Below are positions 24,254 to 34,313 of a stretch of DNA of 64,000 bases, one piece after another. Made by a program: the position numbers and the translations under genes. Numbering within the stretch: position 1 is the first letter of the stretch; the number at the start of each line of letters is the position of its first letter. This DNA comes from Glycine soja (lineage: Eukaryota > Streptophyta > Magnoliopsida > Fabales > Fabaceae): assembly GCF_004193775.1 (NCBI RefSeq), contig NC_041004.1, positions 7,277,309 through 7,341,308 on the forward strand, written 5' to 3'. The notes under the pieces are model-generated. The model was given only the letters and a program-made list of their open reading frames with translations, was not told where the DNA came from and made no database searches.

Positions 24254-26159
24254 ATCTTCATCTAGGTGATGTTCTTTTGCTTCCTCTATCTTTTTGTTCA
24301 GTGAATTCTCTTTAATTCCTTGTTCTTCATCTTATTATCCTTGTATATCCTCCATTGTCTTGTGGTTTGGTGCTGTTTAGAGTAGATTCAAAAAAATAAA
24401 CTGATTAAATCTTAGATCTACACTTGTTCTTGCATTTCTATGATTCAAATTTTGTAGATCTACTCTTGAATCGTGTTTTTTGTGTTGATTTTAGGTTCTA
24501 TCATTTTTCATTCATAATATTCTTGTGCTGAACCTTTAGATCTAAATTTTCTTCCAAAATATTGATTAGAAAAAAAAACACCAAAATCTAAGTGTAAATC
24601 ACTTAATCCATGTTGTCTTAGAGTCATGTTTAGTCATAGTAATTGTCACATTATGTTCTAAGTTTGTGTTGAATTTTTATTTTGTTGATTGAATTCTAGA
24701 TACATTTGTTCATGTATTCTTGTCATTCTTAGCCTATCTTTTGAATTTTGAGTCTAATTCATGCATGTTATTTAGTTCATAACATGTTCTAAATCAATTC
24801 CTAGAAGTAGTCTTGTTTTTGAACTTTTTTTTGTTTTCTAAGTTTCCTACATGATGCCTATGATGAAGTTGAGTTGTGGTGCTGAGTTGTGGCTGGATTT
24901 GTGAATCAAAATAAGTCTTAAGCTCTCTTGAATTGTGTTATTCAAGATAATTGAGCATAAGCAAACACAAATTGTAACTATCCAAGCCTTAAGCAACATA
25001 AACACTACTCTTGATTTCTAGGTTGAAATTGCTGGTGCTGGTAGCTTGAACATACGAACTTGTATAAATTACTGGGAATTGGTCACTACATTTTTTGAGC
25101 TGAAAGTTTTACTGAATTTTCTAGACATCTGGACCAAAATTATAAAAAAAGAACCAAGCGATTTGGATTAAAGGAAAAAATAAGAAAAATCGCACAAGTT
25201 GGCAGAAAAATAAGTGTCCAGGAAAAAAAATTGAAAGGAAAGTGAGCTTGTTGTTTTGGCTCAAAATTTGCTCTATAATTGGTGCCTATTTTATACCAAT
25301 CCTAGTTCTGAAATTTCAATTGAAAACTATTGTGAAAACAAGTGCCAAAACTAAAGGTTTCTTGAGTCTTTTTTTTTTTTTAGTTTTTCTACTCTACTCT
25401 AGAGCCATTCTAGGTTTCTCTTTGAGTCCTAGCTTGTTTTTTTGTGTTTTTCATTGCTTTAATTGTTGAATAATCCTTGGAAATTTGTCTTGTTAAAACT
25501 CTATTGGTTTAACTTTCATTTCATTTTTTTTGGTCTTTGGTTATTGCTTGTCTCTTTGTTTCCTTGCTTTTGAGTTGCCATATAGGGAATTGGAAAAGAG
25601 GATTGGTGCCATGTCTTAAAGAATTTGAGTCAAGAAGCAAGGGGCCAACCACCTTAAGAGCTATTGTACTAAGAAGCACTCCAAATTGAGTGAAACACTA
25701 AAGAGAGAATAGCCACCACAATTGAGGACTCTTTTTTTTTGTAATTTTGTAATTGGCAATTTGTTTTGCTTTCAAATTTTATGACAAAAAGGCCTTTCAT
25801 TGGAAGTAAGTTGGGAGCCTCCAATAGGTCACCCTACTTCCATTTGTGTGTAATAATTTTAGGAAATTTTTCCTAAGGATAGTGAGTGTTTTGTTGGGAA
25901 CCTTAAATGAGGTCATTCAAACACTCTTAGGATCCGCCTAGTTTGCATTTCTTGCACTTTAATTTCTTGCTTACTTTCATAGCTTCTTTCCTTTACCCTC
26001 CATTGTCAAACCGCCTAGATAGCTTGTCTTTTACCAATTATTTTTTACCTTATCTTTCACACCTCTTTTAGTGTTTATTTTGGCTAGTTTCAACCATAGT
26101 TTATTTTACCTTTTGTTTTCAAACCCCCAACAAGAAAGAACCACAACTTAGAAACCACC
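24254..26159. other. Gypsy leader region
   Basis: Non-coding sequence between primer site and gag ATG, with many stops in all frames. It contains no recognisable domain. Its length is usual for Gypsy elements with long leaders. Confidence 0.5.
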
Positions 26160-27068
26160 ATGAGTCTTCATTCTTCATCTAGTATTAATGGTGAGGGTTC
26201 TAATACTAAGGACCCCTTGTATAAGATATTAGATGAGTTGAGATCCCTTAAGTTGTGGAAAGAAAAACAAGAAAGAAAAGAAAAAGGAAAAAAAAGAGTG
26301 GAAGAAATAAGTCAAGATGAAAAAGAGAAAATAAGGGAAGAAGAAAGAAGGAAAATGCTAAAAGAGTTAAGAAAAGAAAAACATGCCTCCTATAGTAGTC
26401 ATAACTCTTGCAAGAGCCTAAGTGAAGAACTTCGTGACTATTATGAAGGAAGGCATAGGTCACATCTTAGATCTCACTCCCATATGAGAGAAAAGGAAAG
26501 AAAGCCTCAAGAGGCTAACATTAACCTCCCATACTTTCATGGGAAGGACAATGTAGAGGCTAACTTAGATTGGAAAATAAGTGTAGAGCAACAACTTAAA
26601 AGGAAGTCTACTTCAAAATCTTATGGCTCTCACTCTTATCCAAAGAAAGACCAAGGTCAAGGCATCTTCGGGGTGACACCTTCTAAGCCCAAAGATGATA
26701 AGGGGAAGACAATAGAAAAGAAACCCCTTAAGGCTAGTATGCAAGAGAAGACTAGCTCCATAAAGTGCTTTAAATGTCTTGGAAGAGGGCACATTACTTC
26801 TCAATGCCCCACCAAGAAAACCATGATTATGAGGGGCCAAGACATTTATAGTAGCCAAGATGAGGCTACTACTTCACCTTCCTCTAGTGAAAGTAAAGAA
26901 GCAAAAGGGGAAGAATCTAGTGAAGAAATCTACCCCCAAGAAGAAGGAAAACCTTTAATGGTTAAGGAGGAGTGTAAGGAGGTAAGTGTCTCCTCCAAGA
27001 GGTTAGCTAAGAAGGAAAGACATTTTGAAATAAAGACAAATATTAAAGAAATTTCCCCTCTTAAATAA
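26160..27068 (+). CDS. Gypsy gag remnant with CCHC zinc knuckle
   Basis: 302 residues from an ATG in good context (CACCATGAG). Residues 30-110 are a highly charged, Lys/Glu/Arg-rich and probably coiled-coil region. Residues 121-145 (INLPYFHGKDNVEANLDWKI) match the start of the Gypsy capsid domain, but the sequence jumps straight to a basic linker (about 146-200), so most of the capsid fold has been removed by an in-frame deletion. Residues 203-216 form a CX2CX4HX4C zinc knuckle (C203, C206, H211, C216) that would bind RNA. An acidic Ser/Glu-rich tail follows. The frame stays open despite the deletion, but a capsid-less Gag should not assemble. It lies between the leader and the pol remnant of the element at 23267-27959. 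Confidence 0.8.
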   Translation: MSLHSSSSINGEGSNTKDPLYKILDELRSLKLWKEKQERKEKGKKRVEEISQDEKEKIREEERRKMLKELRKEKHASYSSHNSCKSLSEELRDYYEGRHRSHLRSHSHMREKERKPQEANINLPYFHGKDNVEANLDWKISVEQQLKRKSTSKSYGSHSYPKKDQGQGIFGVTPSKPKDDKGKTIEKKPLKASMQEKTSSIKCFKCLGRGHITSQCPTKKTMIMRGQDIYSSQDEATTSPSSSESKEAKGEESSEEIYPQEEGKPLMVKEECKEVSVSSKRLAKKERHFEIKTNIKEISPLK

Positions 27069-27084
27069 CCTCCACATTTTCTCC

Positions 27085-27746
27085 TTTGTAAAAAGACACT
27101 TGTTAGCATTGCCACACCTCTTAGGCTTGAGTTTATTCCTCAAGTAAAGGAGTTGTTGGATGAGGGTTTGGTTCACAAGAGCTTAAATCCTTGTGCTTTG
27201 TTGGTGCCCAAAATAGGTATTATTAGGCACCAAATCCCTAAAATAGGTGGTATGATGAATGCTTTGGGTGGTGCAACACTCTTTTGTAAAATCACTCGTG
27301 CATCCAACATCTTCATGATTTGTGTACATAGGGACTCATTAGGTAGGTTTGTTCTTATTTTTTGTTTCAATACAAACTTAGGTACTCATATGGGACACCT
27401 TAGGTTTGTCATACTTTTTGGTAGGAATAATCAACATGAAAATACAGAAAAATGTATGTTCTATTGCTTTACTTTTCTTAATTTTTTAAATTGTGATCAA
27501 GGGATTCCCATGAACCCTAAGAGAATAAAGGTCATTCTCGAGTGGCCCGCTCCACCAAGTGTAAGAAAAATTTGGGGCTTCCATGACTTAACAAACTTTT
27601 ACAAAAGGTTTGCCCCATATTTTTCTATACTTGTAGCACCACTCATTGAGTTGGTGAGGAACCATGTTTCTTCATGGGAAGATGCCCAGGAAATGAGTTT
27701 TCAGACCTTACCTTACTTCAACATACTAAACTTCCTATATTTCTAG
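27085..27746 (+). pseudogene. Gypsy pol remnant (RT start and RT/RNase H junction)
   Basis: Begins with VKELLDEGLVHKSLNPCALL (about 27148-27205), the usual start of Gypsy reverse transcriptase. It then has shortened pieces such as GGATLFCKI, and finally IKVILEWPAPPSVRKIWGFH and FYKRFAPYFSILVAPLIELV (27520-27655), the connection between RT and RNase H. The YxDD catalytic block is absent, as are protease before it and integrase after it. The sequence is cut off by the inverted LTR arm at 27733. Confidence 0.85.
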
Positions 27747-27959
27747 GGTACCCTACCTACATTATGGAGCCCTAAATACAAGACCCAAAAATAATGAAAC
27801 CTTAATCTAATATTTAAAAAGATAAGTGGGCTCGTACTTAGCCCATGGGTTCGAAATCTACTCTAAGGCTCATAAGAATCCTAGGGCCTTCTCTTGCATC
27901 TCTAGCCCAATCTACTTGGAGTTTTCTATCCAATGCCCTTGCGGGGTAGGATTGCATCA
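27733..27959 (-). repeat. right arm of 227-bp terminal inverted repeat
   Basis: Inverted copy of the LTR start at 23267-23493. It joins directly to decayed pol sequence on its left and to the AMT2 exon on its right. Confidence 0.9.
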
Positions 27960-28239
27960 TGCAGGGTTGCTATGGATGGCGTGGTCAGGGTTCAACAGTG
28001 GAGCACCATATGCAGTTAACATTGCCTCTTCCATTGTTGTGCTCGACACTAACATTTGTGCTGCCACTAGTTTCCTTTTATGGACTTCTCTTGATGTAAT
28101 TTTTTTTGTAAGACTTTGGTGATTGGAGCTGTTCAGGGCATGATGATTGGAATCGTTTATTTAAACTTAAATGAATAATTTTTAAATAAGTACTCATTTA
28201 AAAACAATAATTATAAACACTACTACAAAAGCAGCTTTC

Positions 28240-28930
28240 TACGCCAGGCATTCGACGACGGTTTCATACAACCGTCGTAGAAGGTGAATCGATGGCATGT
28301 TTGTAATTAAGGGCATGAGAACGACGTCGTTTTGCCGCTACTCGTCGTAGACATGCAGTCGTTGTGGCAATTCGTATTTAGGTGGCTAACTTATAAAAAC
28401 GGTTTTGTGGAAAAAACCGTCTTTGTATCGTTAATGGTAACACGTGCCAAACATGTGAGTGGGCCATTGAGTATACAAATATGGTGGTCTAGTGAGACCG
28501 TCTTTGTTTTTGTTAGTACTTTCATGTGGCAGCCACGTGATTTGAGGATTTAAAATACAAAGACGGTCTTATCCAGATACCCGTCTTTGGATTGTTGGTG
28601 GTTTCACGTGTAGGCCACATGATTTGAGGCGTTAAAATACAAAGACGGTCTTATCCAGATACCCCTCTTTGTATTGTTAAGGTAGAAACACGTCAACATC
28701 TTCGTCATTTAGATACAAAGGCAGTCTTTCCCCAAGAACCGTCTTCGTATTGTTGGTGGTTTCACGTGGAGACAACGTGATTTAAGGCGTTAAAATACAA
28801 AGACGGTCTTATTCGAAGAGTCGTCGGTGTATGTTTTGTAGAGACACGTGGCGGTCCCCTGATGTTCGATGTTGTTGTCATTCAAAGATGGTCTTTGCTA
28901 AGACCCGTCATTGTATCCGAAATGGTATCA
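28240..28930. repeat. left subterminal repeats of the CACTA element
   Basis: Repeated inverted pairs such as AAAGACGGTCTT and ACCGTCTTTGTAT spaced about 60-110 bp apart, along with recurring CACGTG-containing blocks. The open frame at 28831-29241 runs through and beyond this array and is not convincing as a gene. Confidence 0.75.
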
Positions 28931-29436
28931 CATGGCTGGCACGTGCTTGTTACTTTCTCTTACTTTGGTGTGCCCTATCACTTCTTTGCTCGAAATTTCG
29001 ACTCAATTACTCTTACTTTGGCGCCCTAGCTAGGTACATAGACCATCGTCTCCGACAAACACCATCGTCTACGTTGCGTCTTGTTCAGTTTGCAGCCACC
29101 GCCGATAAAGGTAAGGCTGCATTTAGGTCTTGTTTGTGTATACCTTCATTTGCATGTCTTATATTCCTTCATTCATTTGATGATTTTGCTTCCTTGTCGT
29201 CTCAGGCCGTTAGTTGCTGGTGGTGGTCTACATCGTCTTAAAGCTGCGTCCTATATAAGGTAAGGTTTATAACATTGTAGTGTTTAATGTTTGTATGCAC
29301 ATTGTATGGACAAAGCTGGTTCCATAAGGTAAGATACATTGTGTGTTTTGTGAGAGAAACTCTAATTTTTGTTTATCTTTTTATGTAATCTGAAGCTGTT
29401 AAATGTTTTTTTTTTTTGCATTTCAGTGGGGTTTAT

Positions 29437-29560
29437 GTGGGCCTCGTTGATGAAGCTGACTTGTGGCCAGCGAGTGAACGACCTTTGGAAACAACCTCCT
29501 GCCATCCTTCATCAGTGGTGTCATCCTATGCCAGATTATCACTTTCATTGAGCATTGTTT
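29437..29560. other. possible exon-like block inside the CACTA element
   Basis: Follows a T-rich tract and TTTGCATTTCAG, an acceptor-like sequence, and is less AT-rich than its surroundings. No protein family recognised. GTAAGG-type donor motifs occur upstream (29109, 29261), so this could be a non-coding leader or a captured exon. Confidence 0.25.
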
Positions 29561-30929
29561 GGTCTAAGTTAGTACACTGAACTTCATCAATCCCCTGATG
29601 TTTAATTTGAGCTTCAGATTTATTGTCTTTATCATTAGTAGTCTCTGTAATTGAATAAGCTGGAGACTAAATTATATATAAATATCTTCTTTATAAAAGT
29701 TTTATTTGAATTACATAACTAAATTCATTTATTTTCAAATTGGCCTAATGATGAAAGATTTTGGTAGTTTCACTAGTTTGTATGAAATGTTATGAGTACC
29801 GATGGAAAGAGTTGAATGTAATTCCTTAATTATATCTGATTTTGTTGTTTTTCAATTAAAATTGGCTGTTAATTTTTTTAGTTGGCCAGGATGAGAGCAG
29901 ATGTAACACATGCATCATGCATGTCATATCATTCATGGTGTGGGTAGTAGTAGGGATTGTACCAACTTTTGTTGCCTTTCAATTCATTTTTTATGCATCA
30001 TTCATGGCGGGGGTATAAGCAAAAATAGTACGAAGGATAAAGACAAATGTTGCGAGGAAAGCAACTTCCCACGCCACTCTCCATTCATTGACAGTACTAC
30101 ACTAGTCTTTATCTTTGTGTCTACTTGTGTGGCCATGTGACTACCTTCCCATCGGCCACTCAAGTTTCCCTCAGTTTTTGATTTGTTATTCTTAATATTG
30201 TCTTCGTAAGTTCGAAGTTCTAAGTTCCAATCTCCGTAACGAATTTCATAATATCCATAGACTCAATATTTTCCCTGTTGAGTACTCCTTAGACATGTCA
30301 TCCTTCAATTTGTTAATAATAATAATCGCACAATCAATGTTATTAGTGTTGTGATTTGATTTTATTTACTTAGTCGACAATCGATCTTTGATAAGCCTCC
30401 AACCAAAGATTGAAGCTTCATGGTTCAAACTTCCAACACCCACCATTAGTTTCTTATTTATGGGTCCAAGTTATTTTTGCGATTAGTCTTTATGCATTTG
30501 CATTGATTTGACTTTGTTACCCCATATTCATTTGACTTTGTTACCCGATATAACAGTAACCAAGAAGTATGTTTTCCTTCAATTAATTTTCTGGTTTTCA
30601 CATCTTAATAAAGTTTCTTTCCTTTGTATCTGTGGCTGTTGAATGTTGATTACAGAGTTCTCTATTCACGTTCACATGGTTCTAATATTAATGTTGTTTT
30701 TAGATTTGAATTTTGTTTATTTGAAATTGCTTTGTTTTGCTTGTGTGTGGTGCAAATGTCGCAGGATCGAAGTAACTATATAAAACATCATTGTCCATCC
30801 CTAACAAAATGAAATGTAACTAGTTTTGATCAGAGCTTGTAGAACTAAAATCAGCACATGGTTACAAGCCAACACACCATTTTTTTTCTTAGGCCAAACT
30901 GCTTCTTCTAGTGCTCCATTAATTAGGAG

Positions 30930-31456
30930 TTTGGTTCCTGAAAGGTGCAGACACACCTGCAGGCTACCCCTGCAAGCCACCTGATAATAGAACATTGATG
31001 ACTTTGTGTACACTGGGTTATAGCTGAAGCTGCAAATGTCATAAACATAATGAATGTTGCTGTGACCCCAACTTTTGTGGCTAGATCCCATGTATCAATG
31101 GCCTCAATGGAGAGATGAGGAAAGTTGCGTTATCCAGGTCTCAATGGCCTTGAAGTATATGCAGTAAGGTTGGACGTTGGTCCTAGTGGTGTTATCCCAC
31201 ACCACACTCATCCCGGTGCCAATTAAGTACTCATTGTGCTTCAAGGTCAGATCCTTGCTGAATTCATATCTTCATGTAACATTGTTTATCAGAAGGTGCT
31301 GAAAAAGGGAGAGCTCACTATTTTCCCACAAGGGTTGTTGCACTTCGAAATTGATGTTGGTAATAGAAAGGCCCTGACTTTTCCTGTTTTCAGCAGTGCA
31401 AACTGTGGCCTCCAAATCCCTGAAAATTGTATTTTGAGAAAACAAAATCATATATG
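30930..31456 (+). pseudogene. captured germin-like protein fragment in the CACTA element
   Basis: Germin-like proteins are secreted cupins of the plant cell wall. Blocks in order: ADTPAGYPCKPP (about 30948-30985), VAVTPTFVA (31053-31080), GLNGLEVYAVRLDVGPSGVI (31138-31197), HHTHPGAN (31201-31224, the cupin histidine motif), an in-frame TAA, then VLIVLQGQILAEFIS (31228-31272), KVLKKGELTIFPQGLLHFEI (31293-31352) and SSANCGLQI (31393-31422). Together they cover most of a germin-like protein, but frameshifts near 31010 and 31100 and the TAA destroy it. Its position wholly inside the CACTA element suggests it was picked up and carried by the transposon. Confidence 0.82.
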
Positions 31457-33106
31457 AAAAACAAAGTAAACTTAGGCCAGAAAATAAAATGCGCAAATAG
31501 AAATGTTGCAGCAAAAGTAAATGCCTCAACTAAGGCCTTAATCTCTGCTGCAAACAAGTATTGCGTTCACAAAAATACTTCTAGAAGTTACATAACTTCA
31601 TCACATGGTAAATACATCTGAATCATAAGTAACCACCATGACATTGCAATGTAGCATATAGTATACTTACATAGAGGATCCACTCTGGCTATGCTTTCGC
31701 CCTAACACAGAGTTAAAAACATTGAGTCATACCTCCTAGAATCTTAATAAGGATCAGATATTCCAATTTCAATCTTACAATATGAATCCATTCACTAACA
31801 CTCTTTGAAAACACGTTTTCCTTCATTGCTTGAAATTCTTATTGATCCCACTACTTTGGGAATGAAATCCACAAAATGAAAAATGAAACTCGCTCAACTC
31901 ACATGTTCAGCAAGAGCCATATGAATTTCACCAAAACATTTGATGCCCGAGGCAGGGAAAACGAAGATATTTGAAAACATTGTGTTAATGTTCATGCAGA
32001 AATTCCTCAAAAAGGCATTTGAGGTATTGAATATTCAAAATTATTTGAGTGCAATTAACTGTTTAAACTTTTCTTTTGAGTTAGGTATCTTACAAACCCA
32101 ACAATTTAGTTTGAGATTTTGGATAGAGAGATTAGAAAACAGAATAGAGAAAAAGCAAGAACATTTCTGTAATATGCACAGAATGGAAAACAGAATAAAA
32201 GAGAGAATTCACCTTCCAAAGGTTTCCCCTTATACAACTGTGTTGCTACTTAGTTCCTGTTCCTCAAATGCTAATAATTCAGAATGAAACCTCTTCTATT
32301 CTGTCCTATTATTTTAGCTAAGCCCTTATTCATGCAATGCTAACCACAGTCAATTTTGTAGCTACTCTTAATCATGCAACTATTTTTTGTAACTGCTTCA
32401 ATTGCTTTGCATCATCTCTCTTTTATTCTTCTATAATTTTTTTCTTTGTCTTGGGTTACATCAATTCAATTTCCTTGAAGTTCAACCTTGTCCTAAAGGT
32501 GGAAATTGGGGATTCTCCCCTATATGATTTTTTTTTATTTTCATCTTTGCATATAATGCTTTTCCCACTTGAGTTGGGATAATCTCCCTATTATTGTGTA
32601 CTTGTTCATCTTCTACACTTCTACCAGCACCAAGATTGTAAGCGATATACTTTTTTTTTTTTGGGCATTTGTACATGTGACTAAATGGCTGGCTACATTG
32701 AAACCATGTCCCTTCTTCCTGTCTTTTGTTATACTATTGATAAGGAAGCTTTTGTGCTCCCCTGTTTCTCTTGGGAATGTGGTAGTGGTGGTGGACTTTT
32801 TTTGCTGACTGATCTGATGCTCTATGTCCTTGCACACCCCTGTCTGAATTGTATGTTGGGCCCTAGGTATTCCTTACTGGGCCTAAAGATGCCCGTCTTT
32901 GAATAATTTTAGGTAATCCCATGGGGCAGCCCAAATCGATTGCATTTGAGTTACCATCCTTGGCTTTCTGCACTAGATTAATGCTTGAATGATTGAAATG
33001 GAGACTTTTAGAATTCTGAGAGTTCTTTAGTACACAGCTCTTCTTCAGCTATGAAGTTAATGTTTTTTGAGTATGCTGTTTGTCATTGTCCTCTCTTTCA
33101 ATGCTA
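31457..33106. other. CACTA internal region without recognised gene
   Basis: On the minus strand, stretches at about 31880-31965 (FVFPASGIKCFGEIHMALAE before a GTGAGT donor) and 31500-31560 (AEIKALVEAFTFAATF after a TTTGCAG acceptor) look exon-like. The family is not recognised. Open frames on the plus strand here (e.g. 31940-32287) have no domain signal. Confidence 0.35.
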
Positions 33107-33480
33107 ATATACGACGGTCCCTCGGAGACAACCGTCGTAGAATATACAACTAACTACGACGGTCACCTATAAAATACCGTAGTAGTATTAAGTTCATTCT
33201 ACGACGGTCCCTTGAAGACAACCATCATAGAATATAGCAAAGACTGCGACGGTCTCTGGGAGCACACCGTCGTAGAGTACGATTAAGCCTACGACGGTGC
33301 TACCCCCATGACCGTCGTAGTCTTTTGTAAGTTTTAAGACGGGACTGTCTGACAGTCCGTTTTAGAATTGTAGAATATCTATGACGGTTTTGGATAACCG
33401 TCGTTGAAATCGGCATAATTTTTTACGTCATCAGAGACAACGACGATCGTTAACCGACGTAAAATACCATTTTTAATCGA
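33107..33480. repeat. right subterminal repeats of the CACTA element
   Basis: At least six inverted units of TACGACGGT...ACCGTCGTAG with variable 10-25 bp loops. They mirror the left subterminal block. Confidence 0.85.
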
Positions 33481-33505
33481 TGTTGAATTCTACTTCTGTA
33501 GTAGT

Positions 33506-34219
33506 AAATTATTTAATAAGTAGATAAAATTTAAGTAATTTCTTAGTTTGATGATCCTAATGAGTTATAACTAAAAGTACATCATGATGGCAAAGTAACA
33601 AGATCAAAAGAAGGAAATGAAAAAAATTCGAATTTAAAAATGAAGAGTAGTTCTAATAATATATTCTATTTCACACTCCAAATTATATTGATTAAAATTT
33701 ATTTAAAGTTGTAAAATCATATAAACAACATTTCATCTATATTTTATATATGCACACAAAAAAAAATTGCCTGATCTTTTTTTGGCATGTCAGAATTTTA
33801 TTTCTAACTAAAGTATATTTTTAATTTACTTAAATATAATCCCATTTGATTTTAATCTTTTAATTTAAAGATTACTATTTTTGATTTTGTAAATTTGTTT
33901 TTCTAAAATAATTATGTGCTTGACTTACATAACCATGTCATGTAACATTTTATTTCAAAATAATTGCTGATATAATATTACTAATATATGTCACACGTAA
34001 TTATAAACAAATTATACCAAAGTCTATACAGTGACATGATCAAAATCTAACAAAAGATTTTGAATGATTAAAAATTTAATGATACATGGACTTAAAATAT
34101 TTAAAGTACATATATAGTTACCATCATCACTTATAAGGTTTAATTAGTTGTAGCATAATTAATTGGCAGTTGTTGACAATTAATTAATACAAGTGTGATG
34201 ATGGGAATGCAAATTGCAG
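33506..34219. other. AMT2 intron, right part
   Basis: AT-rich intron sequence ending in AAATTGCAG before the exon GTCTGGTGC. Nothing else seen. Confidence 0.6.
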
Positions 34220-34313
34220 GTCTGGTGCAATCTTGGGCGGCTATTGTAATGGGGATGCTTTCAGGGAGCATTCTATGATGATCCTCCACAAGAAGTCAAG
34301 CCTTCTATAGAAC

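Larger units (their letters stand above)
23267..27959 (+). mobile_element. internally deleted Gypsy element with inverted LTR end
   Basis: Inserted in an AMT2 exon between ...CTTGCGGG and GGTTGCTATGG. The left LTR starts TGATGCAATCC (23267) and ends ACACCA (24238), 972 bp, followed by an initiator-Met-type primer site (24241-24253), a ~1.9-kb leader, gag (26160-27068) and a shrunken pol (27085-27746). In place of a right LTR, the last 227 bp (27733-27959) are an inverted copy of the first 227 bp, with about 11 mismatches. The flanking pentamers TGTAA (23262-23266) and TGCAG (27960-27964) fit one TGCAG target that has since gained two transitions. The capsid core, protease, most of RT, and integrase are missing, so it cannot move by itself. 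Confidence 0.75.
28218..33505. mobile_element. 5.3-kb CACTA transposon in an AMT2 intron
   Basis: Left end CACTACTACAAAAGCAG (28218); right end TCTACTTCTGTAGTAGT (33505), its inverted match with the last G lost. AAA flanks both sides, fitting a 3-bp duplication. Both subterminal regions are packed with short GACGGT/ACCGTC repeats, the usual transposase-binding layout: AAAGACGGTCTT units at 28240-28930 and TACGACGGT...ACCGTCGTAG units at 33107-33480. No CACTA transposase (TNP2) domain was recognised, so it is probably non-autonomous. It contains a germin-like gene fragment, a Pack-CACTA arrangement. It interrupts the intron between exons at 27965-28150 and 34220-34313 of the AMT2 pseudogene. 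Confidence 0.8.

Noticed and set aside
26248..26463. Minus frame rich in Leu/Phe
   Set aside because: Antisense of the Lys/Glu-rich gag N-terminal region.
23267..27959. Considered a Mutator-like or Harbinger transposon because of its terminal inverted repeats
   Set aside because: TG/CA tips, a primer site right after a 972-bp LTR, gag and pol remnants, and 5-bp flanks point to an LTR element with a rearranged end.
28831..29241. 136-residue plus frame with Cys-rich start
   Set aside because: Begins in CACTA subterminal repeats and contains no recognisable domain.
31940..32287. 115-residue plus frame
   Set aside because: Opposite strand to more exon-like sequence; low-complexity composition and no domain.
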